From assembly GCA_049487715.1 (NCBI GenBank), contig CP150548.1, positions 682,001-746,000 on the forward strand: a stretch of DNA of 64,000 nt, given 5' to 3'. The translations under genes and the position numbers were made by a program. This stretch comes from Pycnococcus provasolii (taxonomy: Eukaryota > Chlorophyta > Pseudoscourfieldiophyceae > Pseudoscourfieldiales). Below are positions 1-8,516 of the stretch, in pieces. Position 1 is the stretch's first letter. Each line of letters begins with the position of its first letter. The notes under the pieces are model-generated. The model was not told the origin of the DNA. It saw only the letters and a program-made list of their open reading frames with translations, and did no database searches.

Positions 1-619
1 ACAAGCAACTCGGAAGTTTCGCTTCGACACTTGCGCAGGCGAGCGCGATAACTTCGCAAACTGCCGCCGTGGTATCGCTGACCGGCATGACGTTTGTATC
101 AGGGACGTGGATAAAGAGCGCGTGGTGAAGAGGGTTGGTTCTGCACGCGTTGAGCGAGTGCCAATAGGTGTAGTTGCAGACGTAGCGTCCAGCGTCTTGT
201 GACACCTTCGCTTGATACCCCTTCGCTGATAGCGACTTGCACATTTCGTCGACGTCAAGTCTCGTCCTTAGAATGGCATCGTTTTCGAATGCGTCGTCGA
301 TGCGCTCGTTTGTGGGCTGGTAGTTGGCATTGTCGGGAACAGGAAAGTCTGCGCAATTTCTCGCGCACGCCTCAAGCTCAATTTGTGGACTTGTCGCCGA
401 CTGCTTGACACCGAGATGAATATATACGCTCGGCATGTCGTCGTCACGCGTTTGTTTGCTGCACCACGCCGCACACAGCTTCGCGTCGACGTCGAGCGTT
501 TCTGCTTGCTTGCTTTGCAGAGCATTTTCCTGCACGAGTCTTTGTATGATATCGACGGTAGGATTCGCCGCGACGCCTTCGAAGGCGCCGAACGCCGTCA
601 CGTGCACGCGCACGACCAT
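1..619 (-). CDS. Pyroglutamyl-peptidase I (partial, runs off window)
   Basis: Cysteine peptidase of family C15, which removes N-terminal pyroglutamate from peptides in the cytosol. The frame opens at an ATG at 619 and stays open for 206 codons to the window edge, so the C-terminus is missing. Near the N-terminus there is VTAFGAFEGVAANPT, matching the family's G-F-x-P-F-x-G-V-x-x-NP signature. A Y-I-H-L-G-V strand follows, then DAGRYVCNY, which carries the catalytic Cys, and further on LFIHVP with the catalytic His. The acidic member of the triad should lie in the ELEACARNCADFP region. The order and spacing fit the roughly 210-220 residue enzymes of bacteria and animals, so only a few residues are probably lost. 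It is divergent from the RING gene that starts at 981. Family assignment is firm; cellular role is inferred. Confidence 0.88.
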   Translation of the reverse strand, partial: MVVRVHVTAFGAFEGVAANPTVDIIQRLVQENALQSKQAETLDVDAKLCAAWCSKQTRDDDMPSVYIHLGVKQSATSPQIELEACARNCADFPVPDNANYQPTNERIDDAFENDAILRTRLDVDEMCKSLSAKGYQAKVSQDAGRYVCNYTYWHSLNACRTNPLHHALFIHVPDTNVMPVSDTTAAVCEVIALACASVEAKLPSCL

Positions 620-980
620 AGCGAGCTAGGGAGAGGGAGCGCACCTGAAGAAGTTTCCTCGCCGTAACCCGTTAGAGCCCTAACCCAGAGTGGTAGGCCT
701 TCCTAGGGTGTAGGGCTATATACCCTTTTTGGTAAACTGTCCCCCGCGGTTCCAAAAATTAAAATTAGTTTATTTTATTTTATTTTGTTTTATTTTATTT
801 TGTTTTGCGCAAAACAACAAACACTCGAGCGGAAGAGATTGTGACCCGTAGTGGTATGGCCGCCGCGGACTCCTCCTCCTCCTCCTCATTCGTGTTGGTG
901 TTTACATTTCACAACAACGCTGCTACCCTAGCAAGTAAGTAAGCTTTATTCACGTGAGCTTTAACAGAGCCATCGTCGCC
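620..980. other. Divergent 5' region between the peptidase and RING genes
   Basis: No gene is seen. At 671-686 there is a short telomere-like CCCTAACCC with a GTTAG nearby. At 758-806 a TTTTA/TTTTG-rich low-complexity tract is followed by a TCC microsatellite around 868-885. Both flanking genes read outwards, so this is presumably a shared promoter region. Confidence 0.5.
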
Positions 981-3554
981 ATGCAGCAGCAGCAGCCAAC
1001 CTTGCAGCAGCACAACATGCCTGAGGCGGCGACTTCAGCTCATTCACGTTCGAGATCGTTTCTGCAGCGAAGAGGTCTACAGCTCGTGCCCTCGTCGCAC
1101 GACGAAGCCTTAAGGCAACGGGGGGAACTGTACGCGTCGTATCGGGCCACGCACGATACCGTGACGGCGTACGTGGGAAAGCCGCCTGAACTGCTGCTGT
1201 GCCCGTGCTGCGGCGACGTGTTCGACGACGCCGTGCTTCTTCCGTGTGGACACTCGCACTGCCGCACGTGCGCCACACTTCCCGCGCTCAGAGATAGCGC
1301 ATTGTCAAGAGGTATGCTGCCAGAGGCGACGGACGCGACGTGCACCTTGTGCAACGTCACGTGGCAGCACGCGGAGACACCCGCGGATGTCGCGAGAGGC
1401 AGGAGCGCGATGGAGGTGCTGAAGGTGCTGTGCTGCCACGGCTTGAGACTCGTCGCGACCGAGGAACAGACGTTCGGCGGAAAGCACAGGAAGATCAAGG
1501 TGCGCGGACTCGGCGCGGACGGAAGCGACGGGAGCTCTTTCGTGGCTTTGGATCCAAGTGGTTGTCGGACGATCGTGCCGCTCAGCGATAAGCAGGAGCA
1601 CGAAGCGGCTTGCCCTTTTCGACCCGTCGTGTGCGGCCTGCGCGACGACGATAGTAAGCAGCGCCGTGAAGGCGACGAGGTGCAAGGCTACGACGCCAGT
1701 GGAGTGAGGAGGCATAGCGTGGCACATTCGTGCACGGCACGCGTGCGCTTCAAGGATCTGGATGCGCACAGGCGCACGTGCGAGTTTCGGCGCGTCACGT
1801 GCCTGCGATGCGGTAAGTCGTTCAACGCACGCAGACAAGCTGAGCACGACGCGATTTGCGAGATGACGCCTTGCCCTCTGGGATGCGGCGCGCTCTGCCG
1901 TCGCGGTGATGGCGTTTCAAAGCACATCGAGTACGACTGCCCCCGCGCACTCGTGTACTGCGGCAACATCGCGGAGCGCGGAGAGGAGGCTGACGGCACG
2001 GAGGTGCCGCCTCTCGCTCCATGGCCTCGCATGGGAGACGCGCCCGGATCAGAGGGGATCGTGCGATCCTGCGGCTTCGCGTGCCGTCGCTGCGACTTGT
2101 CGATGCACCAGAGAAATGCCTGCCCCTACCGTCTACGCACATGCGAACACTGTGGTAAGGGCGTGAGTGCCGTCTACCTCGAAGCTCACGTGAAGCGATG
2201 CCCCGGCGTCGTGATTCCGTGTCCGAACTTGTGCGGCATGATGTTGAGGCGTGGTGAGCTGAAGCAGCACCTCACGACTGCGTGCTCAGCAGGTAGCACC
2301 TCGTGCCCGTACGTCGAACTCGGATGTCAAGCACGGTATGCACGAGGTGAGGAGGAGCACCACCTTAAGACGAACGTTCACAACCACCTTGCGATGGTAG
2401 CGCATAAGGTTAATTCGATGCAGGGCACGTTCGACGCAATGCGCGAGAGCGTTTGGGCGTTGAGTGAGTCCGTCGATAATCATGCCAAGGCGAGCGAGGA
2501 ACGCCACCGTCTGCTCGAGGCGCAGCTCGCGGACGTGATGAATAAGCAGCGCGAGGACTTTTCAAGCGTTTGCGCGGACTTGTCAAGTATGCGCGACTAC
2601 TTCTTCGAGCGCCTGGAGGAGGAGGTGCGCCGTTGGGAAGCTCGCACGTCGGCGGAGTCCGTGGGCTTTCAGAAGAGCTATAGATCTTTCGTGGAAGCTC
2701 ATGAGCGCATCGAAGGTTTGGCCGCTCGTCTGCAGACGCGCGCGGGTGTGGCGTCGAACCTTGAGTCCTTTCTGAGTGATAATGATGCGACGAACAAGGC
2801 AAATCCGACGGCGGGTGGCGCAAGGAAACCTGATCAGAGAGCTTCCGCGCAGGATGTGGATGGCGACGACGACTTGCCTGATGTGCGTGCGCTCCAGCGT
2901 GAGCTCGCCGCATTCCAGCGTCGTGAAGATCAGGATCATCACTCGCATCGGATGAAACTCGTTTTGCTAACTGAACGCGTTGATGGCCTGTCGAAGCTGG
3001 TTGCTTCTCTGGTTACTGATCAAAGGGGAATCGCGGCTGCGGAGGCTATGATGCTGAATGTTCCGGTACCCAACACGGCGTCTCAACCGCCAATTGTGGT
3101 AGAAGGAATCAGTGAGCCAGAGGAAGCAGAGGAGGTGGATGTGGTCGAAGAGGAGAAGGCTGAGACGACGACGGCGGCAGCGGTGGCGGCGAAGGGAAAA
3201 GGTAGGGCCACGTCGAGCGCACGCAGTGCATCGTCTGCAAGTAAGAAGCCCGGTGCAGCCGTACCCGCTGCTCCTCCCAAGAAGCCCGCTGCAGCCGCCA
3301 AGGAGACGGCGAAGAAGCCTGCGGCCAAGGAGACGACGGCGAAGAAACCCACCGCGAAGGAGACGGCGAAGAAACCCGCCACCGCGGCCGCCTCGTCGTC
3401 TGGCAAGGAGAAGAAGCCTGCCGCAGGCAAGCCAAAGAGCTCGCCTGAAGAAGACACCTTAGATGCCGAAGCTGAGCCTGAGGAGACGTCCGCCGAAATT
3501 TCTGAGGGAGCGAGCCGTCGGTTCAAAGGTCGTCGCACGATCGACGACTATTAG
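981..3554 (+). CDS. RING and TRAF-type zinc finger protein, probable E3 ubiquitin ligase
   Basis: 857 residues from the first ATG. A RING finger lies at about residues 72-130: paired Cys (CPCCGD), a PCGHSHC core and a closing CTLC pair. From about 205 to 450 there are several Cys/His-rich TRAF-type fingers, for example CLRCGKSFNARR, CPLGCGALCRRGD and CEHCGKGV. A helical, probably coiled-coil stretch follows (about 475-680). The C-terminus is low-complexity, with an acidic block and tandem KKPAAKET-like Lys/Ala/Pro repeats at about 750-830, resembling linker-histone tails. By family knowledge, RING plus TRAF fingers points to an E3 ligase that oligomerises through the coiled coil. No MATH/TRAF-C domain is visible, so this is not a canonical TRAF receptor adaptor. 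The basic tail suggests nucleic acid or nuclear association, which is inference. Confidence 0.8.
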   Translation: MQQQQPTLQQHNMPEAATSAHSRSRSFLQRRGLQLVPSSHDEALRQRGELYASYRATHDTVTAYVGKPPELLLCPCCGDVFDDAVLLPCGHSHCRTCATLPALRDSALSRGMLPEATDATCTLCNVTWQHAETPADVARGRSAMEVLKVLCCHGLRLVATEEQTFGGKHRKIKVRGLGADGSDGSSFVALDPSGCRTIVPLSDKQEHEAACPFRPVVCGLRDDDSKQRREGDEVQGYDASGVRRHSVAHSCTARVRFKDLDAHRRTCEFRRVTCLRCGKSFNARRQAEHDAICEMTPCPLGCGALCRRGDGVSKHIEYDCPRALVYCGNIAERGEEADGTEVPPLAPWPRMGDAPGSEGIVRSCGFACRRCDLSMHQRNACPYRLRTCEHCGKGVSAVYLEAHVKRCPGVVIPCPNLCGMMLRRGELKQHLTTACSAGSTSCPYVELGCQARYARGEEEHHLKTNVHNHLAMVAHKVNSMQGTFDAMRESVWALSESVDNHAKASEERHRLLEAQLADVMNKQREDFSSVCADLSSMRDYFFERLEEEVRRWEARTSAESVGFQKSYRSFVEAHERIEGLAARLQTRAGVASNLESFLSDNDATNKANPTAGGARKPDQRASAQDVDGDDDLPDVRALQRELAAFQRREDQDHHSHRMKLVLLTERVDGLSKLVASLVTDQRGIAAAEAMMLNVPVPNTASQPPIVVEGISEPEEAEEVDVVEEEKAETTTAAAVAAKGKGRATSSARSASSASKKPGAAVPAAPPKKPAAAAKETAKKPAAKETTAKKPTAKETAKKPATAAASSSGKEKKPAAGKPKSSPEEDTLDAEAEPEETSAEISEGASRRFKGRRTIDDY

Positions 3555-3998
3555 TCGGTCGCTCTGGAACGCGCGATACGTCCCGTGGATGTAAGTACTA
3601 TATGATACGTGTATATGTCAGCCTGTCTGTACATGCGCACAATGTTGTTGTAAAGAAGAAGAAGAGCTTTGTGTCAGTGGTGTGAGTTCGCAGGGAGTTG
3701 GGGTTTCGGTTATGATCTTTTTTTTCGGGGTCCCCCGGGGGTATGGTGTCGGGCTGTCGGCCGCCTTCGGGGCCTCTGGAGTGATCTGGACCAAGGGTTT
3801 GAAGCCAACCCCTAGGGATTTTTACAGTGGGATTGGGGGGGTAAATTTTGGCATCAAGGGGAAAATATCTCCGACCATTCTCCCCGAAGGCGGCCGACAC
3901 CTTACCCGGGGGAGACACGTCAGGCCCTCATCCCAATCATCACCCCAGCAATCAAAAATCACACTTTCCACGCATTCGCCATTCGCACGTGCGTCGCC
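3555..3998. other. Intergenic region containing a foldback element
   Basis: After a TGTAA polyadenylation-type signal at 3649, this stretch holds an imperfect inverted repeat (listed separately at 3728-3925). Short frames on both strands are by-products of that palindrome. The remainder is the 5' region of the cDPGS-like gene. Confidence 0.5.
3728..3925. repeat. Imperfect foldback (MITE-like) element
   Basis: An 18-base perfect inverted repeat, TGTCGGCCGCCTTCGGGG, lies at 3755-3772 with its complement at 3882-3899. The symmetry continues outward imperfectly: a CCCCCGGGG-type block at 3731-3740 faces CCCGGGGG near 3906-3914. The arms total about 45 bases around a loop of about 110 bases. No coding frame is supported. 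Size and architecture suggest a small non-autonomous foldback element; a large RNA hairpin is the alternative. Confidence 0.5.
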
Positions 3999-5744
3999 AT
4001 GGATCGCGCAATGATGGATGAGGATCCGTGGGATCAGCGCGGTCGTCACTCGCTCGAGTTAGCCGGCGCCGACGAAAAAGCGCGTGCTACTCTCCGACCC
4101 TCAGCTTCAACGGAGGCGAAGGAGGCGCTCGCATTCGACGGCGAGCGTCAACTGGAGAAAGGCATGGCTGGTGTGTCGATTGAGATGCCCGCGTCGCGCG
4201 TCAGATGCGTGATCCTCGGAGCTGCGGGACGCGACTTTCATCTCTTCCTCACGTGCTTCAAGGACAACCCGCACGTCGATGTGGTTGCATTCACGTGCAC
4301 GCAGATTCCCTTCCTGGAGAGGAGGACGATCTTCCCCTTTCCTCTCTCGGGACCGCTTTACCCAGGCGGCGTGCCGATCGTACCAGAGTTTGAGCTGGAA
4401 CATCTTCTGGCTGGCGCTACGCCGCATGTGGACAAGGTGATTCTTGCGTACAGCGACATCTCAGTGGACGCGGTCGATAAGCTACGTCAGCGCGTCGCCA
4501 GCGCGTCGCCAACAACGGCGTTCATTCCTTACACGGATGACGAGGCGATTCTTCAGAAGTCACTTCTCCGCCCTCGTACACGAGCAAAGGTGCTCGCCAT
4601 CACGGGCGTGCGAACGGGCGTCGGCAAATCCCAGGCTAGCCGGTATGCCATGAAGTACCTCACGCAGCAAGAAGGACTGAAAGTGGTGTCTCTTCGTCAT
4701 CCCATGCCGTACGGAAATCTTATCGAAGAGAGGGTGCAGAAATTCTCCAGCTACGAAGACCTCGAGCGGCAGCACGTGACAATTGAGGAACGAGAGGAGT
4801 ACGAGCCGTACATTGCTGTCGGCCTATCCGTGTATGCAGGTGTGGACTACCAAGCAATCCTGGACGTCGCTGAATCCGAGTCGCCTGACGTGATCCTCTT
4901 CGACGGTGGAAACAACGACTTGCCATTCATCAAGCCCGATCTGTACATCGTCGTCGCCGATCCATTTCGACCTGGGCACGAGACGACGTACTTCCCTGGC
5001 AACTTCAACTTCACACATGCCGATGTGGTGCTCATCAACAAGACTGACTCGGCACCCAGAAACGGTGTACGGGGACTGATGCAGAGTGCGCACTCGCGCA
5101 ATCCCACCGCAAGCATCGTGGTGTCGCGCTCTCCACCTACTTTGATTCGTGAGGAGTCTTCTTGCCATCTAGCACGCCACGACGATCGTTTCCCCGAACA
5201 GCGCCCGGAGCACATCATTCAGAAAGGCTGCCACGTTCTGTGCGTCGAGGACGGTCCGAGCTGCACGCATGGCGGCATGCCTTTCGGAGCTGCGACATTT
5301 GCGGCGCTGGAGGCTGGAGCATGTGAGATTGTCGATCCGCGACCATTCCTGAAGGGTTCGCTGGTGGATGTCTTCAACAAGTACGAAGGTCTTGGTCCAC
5401 TTCTGCCTTGCATGGGATACTCGCCTCAGCAGGTGGAAGATTTGAAGGAGACGATTAATGCGACGATCTGCGACACCGTCGTTTGTGGGACACCCATTGA
5501 TCTGAGGCGCGTTCTCGGGGATGGACAGCTCAACAAGCCTCTTGTTCGTGTGCGGTACGAGCTGTGCGACGTTCCTGAAGACGAGGTGAAAGAGCTCATG
5601 TCTAAGCAGCCATTCGAGCAGGAGGTGACTGGTCGCTTTTCGAACATCTTGCACAAATTTGCGGACCTCGTGCGACACGACGCGAATCCTCAGTCAGTGC
5701 CGACGATTCAACAATTCATCGCATCAGGGGGGAATCCGCTTTGA
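3999..5744 (+). CDS. Cyclic 2,3-diphosphoglycerate synthetase-like P-loop protein
   Basis: 581 residues. After about 65 variable residues the protein follows the prokaryotic cDPGS family: an N-terminal Rossmann-like region beginning VRCVILGAAGRDFH, a segment with TIFPFPLSGPLYPGGVPI, then a second domain with the P-loop TGVRTGVGKSQ at about residues 202-212, LRHPMPYG shortly after, and DVILFDGGNNDLPF, a likely Walker B/metal region. Archaeal members make cyclic 2,3-diphosphoglycerate, a thermoprotective solute, from 2,3-DPG with ATP. Finding it in a eukaryotic alga is unexpected, and the reaction here may differ. No transit peptide is obvious, so a cytosolic location is likely. It is convergent with the acidic protein gene at 5940-6461. 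Family membership is fairly confident; substrate is unproven. Confidence 0.78.
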   Translation: MDRAMMDEDPWDQRGRHSLELAGADEKARATLRPSASTEAKEALAFDGERQLEKGMAGVSIEMPASRVRCVILGAAGRDFHLFLTCFKDNPHVDVVAFTCTQIPFLERRTIFPFPLSGPLYPGGVPIVPEFELEHLLAGATPHVDKVILAYSDISVDAVDKLRQRVASASPTTAFIPYTDDEAILQKSLLRPRTRAKVLAITGVRTGVGKSQASRYAMKYLTQQEGLKVVSLRHPMPYGNLIEERVQKFSSYEDLERQHVTIEEREEYEPYIAVGLSVYAGVDYQAILDVAESESPDVILFDGGNNDLPFIKPDLYIVVADPFRPGHETTYFPGNFNFTHADVVLINKTDSAPRNGVRGLMQSAHSRNPTASIVVSRSPPTLIREESSCHLARHDDRFPEQRPEHIIQKGCHVLCVEDGPSCTHGGMPFGAATFAALEAGACEIVDPRPFLKGSLVDVFNKYEGLGPLLPCMGYSPQQVEDLKETINATICDTVVCGTPIDLRRVLGDGQLNKPLVRVRYELCDVPEDEVKELMSKQPFEQEVTGRFSNILHKFADLVRHDANPQSVPTIQQFIASGGNPL

Positions 5745-5939
5745 GTGATTGATGATCACGACGAGATGATGATGAGAGGAAACACTCACTACTACTAGCG
5801 GACGACGACCACGACGACGACGACATACTACGTTGCACCTACCTCACTCAAAAATGATACATCATCATCAGTCGTTGTCACACACAACAGCAATCCGTCG
5901 TTAATAATAATAGTTACAACAACAACAAGCCTCAAAACT

Positions 5940-6461
5940 TTACTCCTCCTCGTCGTCCTCCTCCTCCTCGTCGTCGTCGTCATCGTCGAACATCTCATGC
6001 AATCGAAAGCAATAGCATTTCTCTGGAGGGAGGCACATGACGCCATCCTCGAAATTACCGTCGTCGTCGTATACTCTGTAAGCACTTTGTGGCCATGCTC
6101 CAATCACGTCGCGCACTCCGCCGTTTATAGCACCGAAGCCATCTTCGATGCCCCAAGCCCCATCAACGTGTTTAAAGATTAGCCACCCCGGCGGCGTGAC
6201 GTGCGATTCTTTTCCACTTCCTGTGGTGCGCCCCAAGTACTCGAAAACTTCTGTTTCCAGTGTCACACTATCATCCCTCCGATGGTCGAAAAGATCTCCC
6301 TCGCGTGCGAACAAAGCCGGACACGCCATCTTTGCCTCTTCCAACCGATCCAACGAGCTTCGCATCGCCGTCACCACCTCCCGTCGTAGGGCTCGTAGCT
6401 CCGCCGTCTCGCTACTTTCGTGGCAATTGAGAACTACGCGGAGCGCCCGGAAGTCCGCCAT
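5940..6461 (-). CDS. Hypothetical protein with acidic C-terminal tail
   Basis: 173 residues from an ATG at 6461. I do not recognise it. The N-terminal half is helical and charged. The middle contains PPGWLIFKHVDGAWGIEDG, which reads like a compact beta domain with conserved-looking aromatics and glycines. The last about 20 residues are almost all Asp/Glu. Codon use and GC content match the neighbours, supporting a real gene. It is divergent from argininosuccinate synthase across a 343-base gap and convergent with the cDPGS-like gene. No function is proposed. Confidence 0.6.
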   Translation of the reverse strand: MADFRALRVVLNCHESSETAELRALRREVVTAMRSSLDRLEEAKMACPALFAREGDLFDHRRDDSVTLETEVFEYLGRTTGSGKESHVTPPGWLIFKHVDGAWGIEDGFGAINGGVRDVIGAWPQSAYRVYDDDGNFEDGVMCLPPEKCYCFRLHEMFDDDDDDEEEEDDEEE

Positions 6462-6804
6462 GATTGGATCAAATCAAGCAAACCAAAAAAGCCGACAGCG
6501 CGTGTAACGTTCAGTTCAGTTCAGTTCAGTTCAGTTCAGACAGCGCTGAGAAATCAGTTCAGAAGGTGGCAGAGGGGGAGGAACCGAAACAAACCCCGAA
6601 CTCAAAAAACCAACCACCCAACCCCGACCAAGCCTAAGTACTATCGTTCGGTTACGAGGGAGGGACAGGAACGCCTCGCCGCCACCCTGACCTCCTGAGG
6701 TGGGTGGGTGCCAAAAGAAAAGTGGCGGCGACTGTTGTTGCTTTTGTCCCACCTCCCGATCCACAAAACACTTTCTTCGTTGGCGTCTTATCTTGATAAC
6801 AGGG
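6462..6804. other. Divergent 5' region with a pentanucleotide repeat
   Basis: Between the acidic protein and argininosuccinate synthase. It contains a GTTCA tandem array at 6509-6540 (about six copies) and a small GC-rich stretch near 6690-6715 with CCTCCTGAGG-type dyad symmetry. No coding frame is supported; a shared promoter is likely. Confidence 0.5.
6509..6540. repeat. GTTCA pentanucleotide microsatellite
   Basis: About six uninterrupted copies of GTTCA between divergent genes. Confidence 0.9.
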
Positions 6805-8148
6805 ATGTCGCTCACTACTCGCTCGTCTCTCCCTTCAGGTGGTTCTCGTCGTCGTCCTTCTGGATTTTCGTATACTAATAGTTCCAAAGGTCGCTCTTCT
6901 TCGAATGTCTCAGCTCGTGCTGCAGGCAAATCCGGACCTGTGAAGAAAGTCGTGCTCGCGTACAGCGGGGGACTCGATACCTCCATCATTCTCAAGTGGC
7001 TGCAAGATGAATACAACTGCGAAGTCGTGACGTTCACCGCGGACCTCGGACAGGGCGAGGAAGTGGAACCCGCGCGCGCGAAAGCGGAGGCGATGGGGTG
7101 CAAGGAAATCTTCGTTGACGACCTTCGCGAAGAGTTCGTGCGGGACTACGTGTTTCCCATGTTCCGAGGGAACGCGCTGTACGAAGGAACGTACCTGCTC
7201 GGAACGTCCATCGCGCGTCCGCTCATCTCCAAGAGGCAGATCGAGATTGCGAACATGGTCGGCGCGGATGCCGTCAGCCACGGTGCCACGGGAAAGGGAA
7301 ACGACCAAATTCGGTTCGAGCTGGGATACTACGCGCTCAAGCCGGACATCAAGGTCATCGCGCCGTGGCGCGAGTGGGACCTCAACAGCCGAAGCTCGAT
7401 GGTCGCGTACGCCGACAAGGCTGGAATTCCCGTGCCTGAGGCGAAGCGCGGCGACGCGTCGGCGTACAGCCGAGATGCGAACCTGCTGCACATCAGCCAC
7501 GAGGGGAACCAGCTCGAGGATCCGTGGTGGGAGCCGGAGGAGGACATGTGGACGCGCACCGTCAGCTGGTACGACGCGCCAGACGAGCCGACGGAGCTTG
7601 TCATCACGTTTGACAAGGGTGACCCCGTCGCGATCAACGGCGAGGACATGAAGCCTCACGAAATCCTCACGAAGCTCAACGAAGTTGGCGGCGCGAACGG
7701 CGTTGGGCGGCTCGACATTGTCGAGAGCCGATATGTTGGCATGAAGAGCCGTGGCGCCTACGAGACGCCTGGTGGCACCGTGCTGTTCCACGCGCGCCGC
7801 GCGCTCGAGTCCATCTGCCTGGACCGCGGCGAGATGCACATGAAGGACGAAATGTCCGCACAATACAGCGAGCTCATCTACAACGGCTTCTGGTTCTCAC
7901 CCGACCGCGAGATGATGCAGGCTGCGATTGACAAGTGCTCGGAGAGCGTCAAGGGCGACGTGCGCCTCAAGCTGTACAAGGGCAACGTCATCATCACGGG
8001 CCGTCGCTCGCCCAACTCTCTGTTTGACGAGAAGCTTTCGACGTTCGAGGACGACGAGGGTCTCTACGACCAATCTGACGCCGGCGGTTTCATCAAGTTG
8101 AATGCTCTTCGACTGAGGACGCTGAATCGCGTTCGCGGTGGGCACTAA
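6805..8148 (+). CDS. ASS: Argininosuccinate synthase, probably plastid-targeted
   Basis: Condenses citrulline and aspartate with ATP to form argininosuccinate, the penultimate step of arginine synthesis, which is plastidial in plants and green algae. 447 residues from the ATG at 6805. Residues 1-44 are Ser/Arg-rich with few acids, typical of a chloroplast transit peptide. The ATP-binding loop AYSGGLDTS sits at residues 52-60. Further signatures are [23 protein letters not shown] (ATP/citrulline binding) and [10 protein letters not shown]. The region after the transit peptide is about 400 residues, the usual bacterial/plant length, so it appears complete. It starts 343 bases from a divergent gene and ends with 368 bases before the LigA start. 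Confidence 0.96.
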   Translation: MSLTTRSSLPSGGSRRRPSGFSYTNSSKGRSSSNVSARAAGKSGPVKKVVLAYSGGLDTSIILKWLQDEYNCEVVTFTADLGQGEEVEPARAKAEAMGCKEIFVDDLREEFVRDYVFPMFRGNALYEGTYLLGTSIARPLISKRQIEIANMVGADAVSHGATGKGNDQIRFELGYYALKPDIKVIAPWREWDLNSRSSMVAYADKAGIPVPEAKRGDASAYSRDANLLHISHEGNQLEDPWWEPEEDMWTRTVSWYDAPDEPTELVITFDKGDPVAINGEDMKPHEILTKLNEVGGANGVGRLDIVESRYVGMKSRGAYETPGGTVLFHARRALESICLDRGEMHMKDEMSAQYSELIYNGFWFSPDREMMQAAIDKCSESVKGDVRLKLYKGNVIITGRRSPNSLFDEKLSTFEDDEGLYDQSDAGGFIKLNALRLRTLNRVRGGH

Positions 8149-8516
8149 ATGCTTTCTTCTTTCAAAGAAATTATCTAGCAAAATTTTAAATTTCTCTTCT
8201 TACTGTAGGGGTTACACACATTCAATCAATATTCATCAGTTAGTTCAAGCTTAGCTCTCGTTGTCTTGTTGTCGTAGCGCGTCAGCCTCGCGGAGCAACT
8301 CCGGATGAATGCGACGAAGCAATAGCGAGACGGATGTCGCCGCCGACGAGATATACAGTAAAATCACATCCCCACATGCGCGACAAAATCAAATGTGCGG
8401 TATTTCTCCCCGGTATTGAGCCTGGTATTTTTTAGTGGTAGGTTCGAACCCAAAACAGCTCCTCCCCCCCCCCCCCCCCCCTTCATTCTGCGCTCATTAC
8501 TAAAATACGTCCGATC
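8149..8516. other. Intergenic spacer with poly-C tract
   Basis: Between argininosuccinate synthase and LigA, which read in the same direction. It holds a homopolymeric C run at about 8464-8481, just upstream of the LigA start, and a GGTTCGAACC palindrome at 8441-8450. No gene is evident. Confidence 0.5.

Noticed and set aside
6910-7863. 317-codon minus-strand frame inside argininosuccinate synthase
   Set aside because: Antisense artefact; the plus frame is a clear enzyme.
8441-8450. tRNA T-loop-like GGTTCGAACC, and a similar TTCGAACCC near 41890
   Set aside because: No D-arm, anticodon stem or acceptor pairing can be drawn around either.
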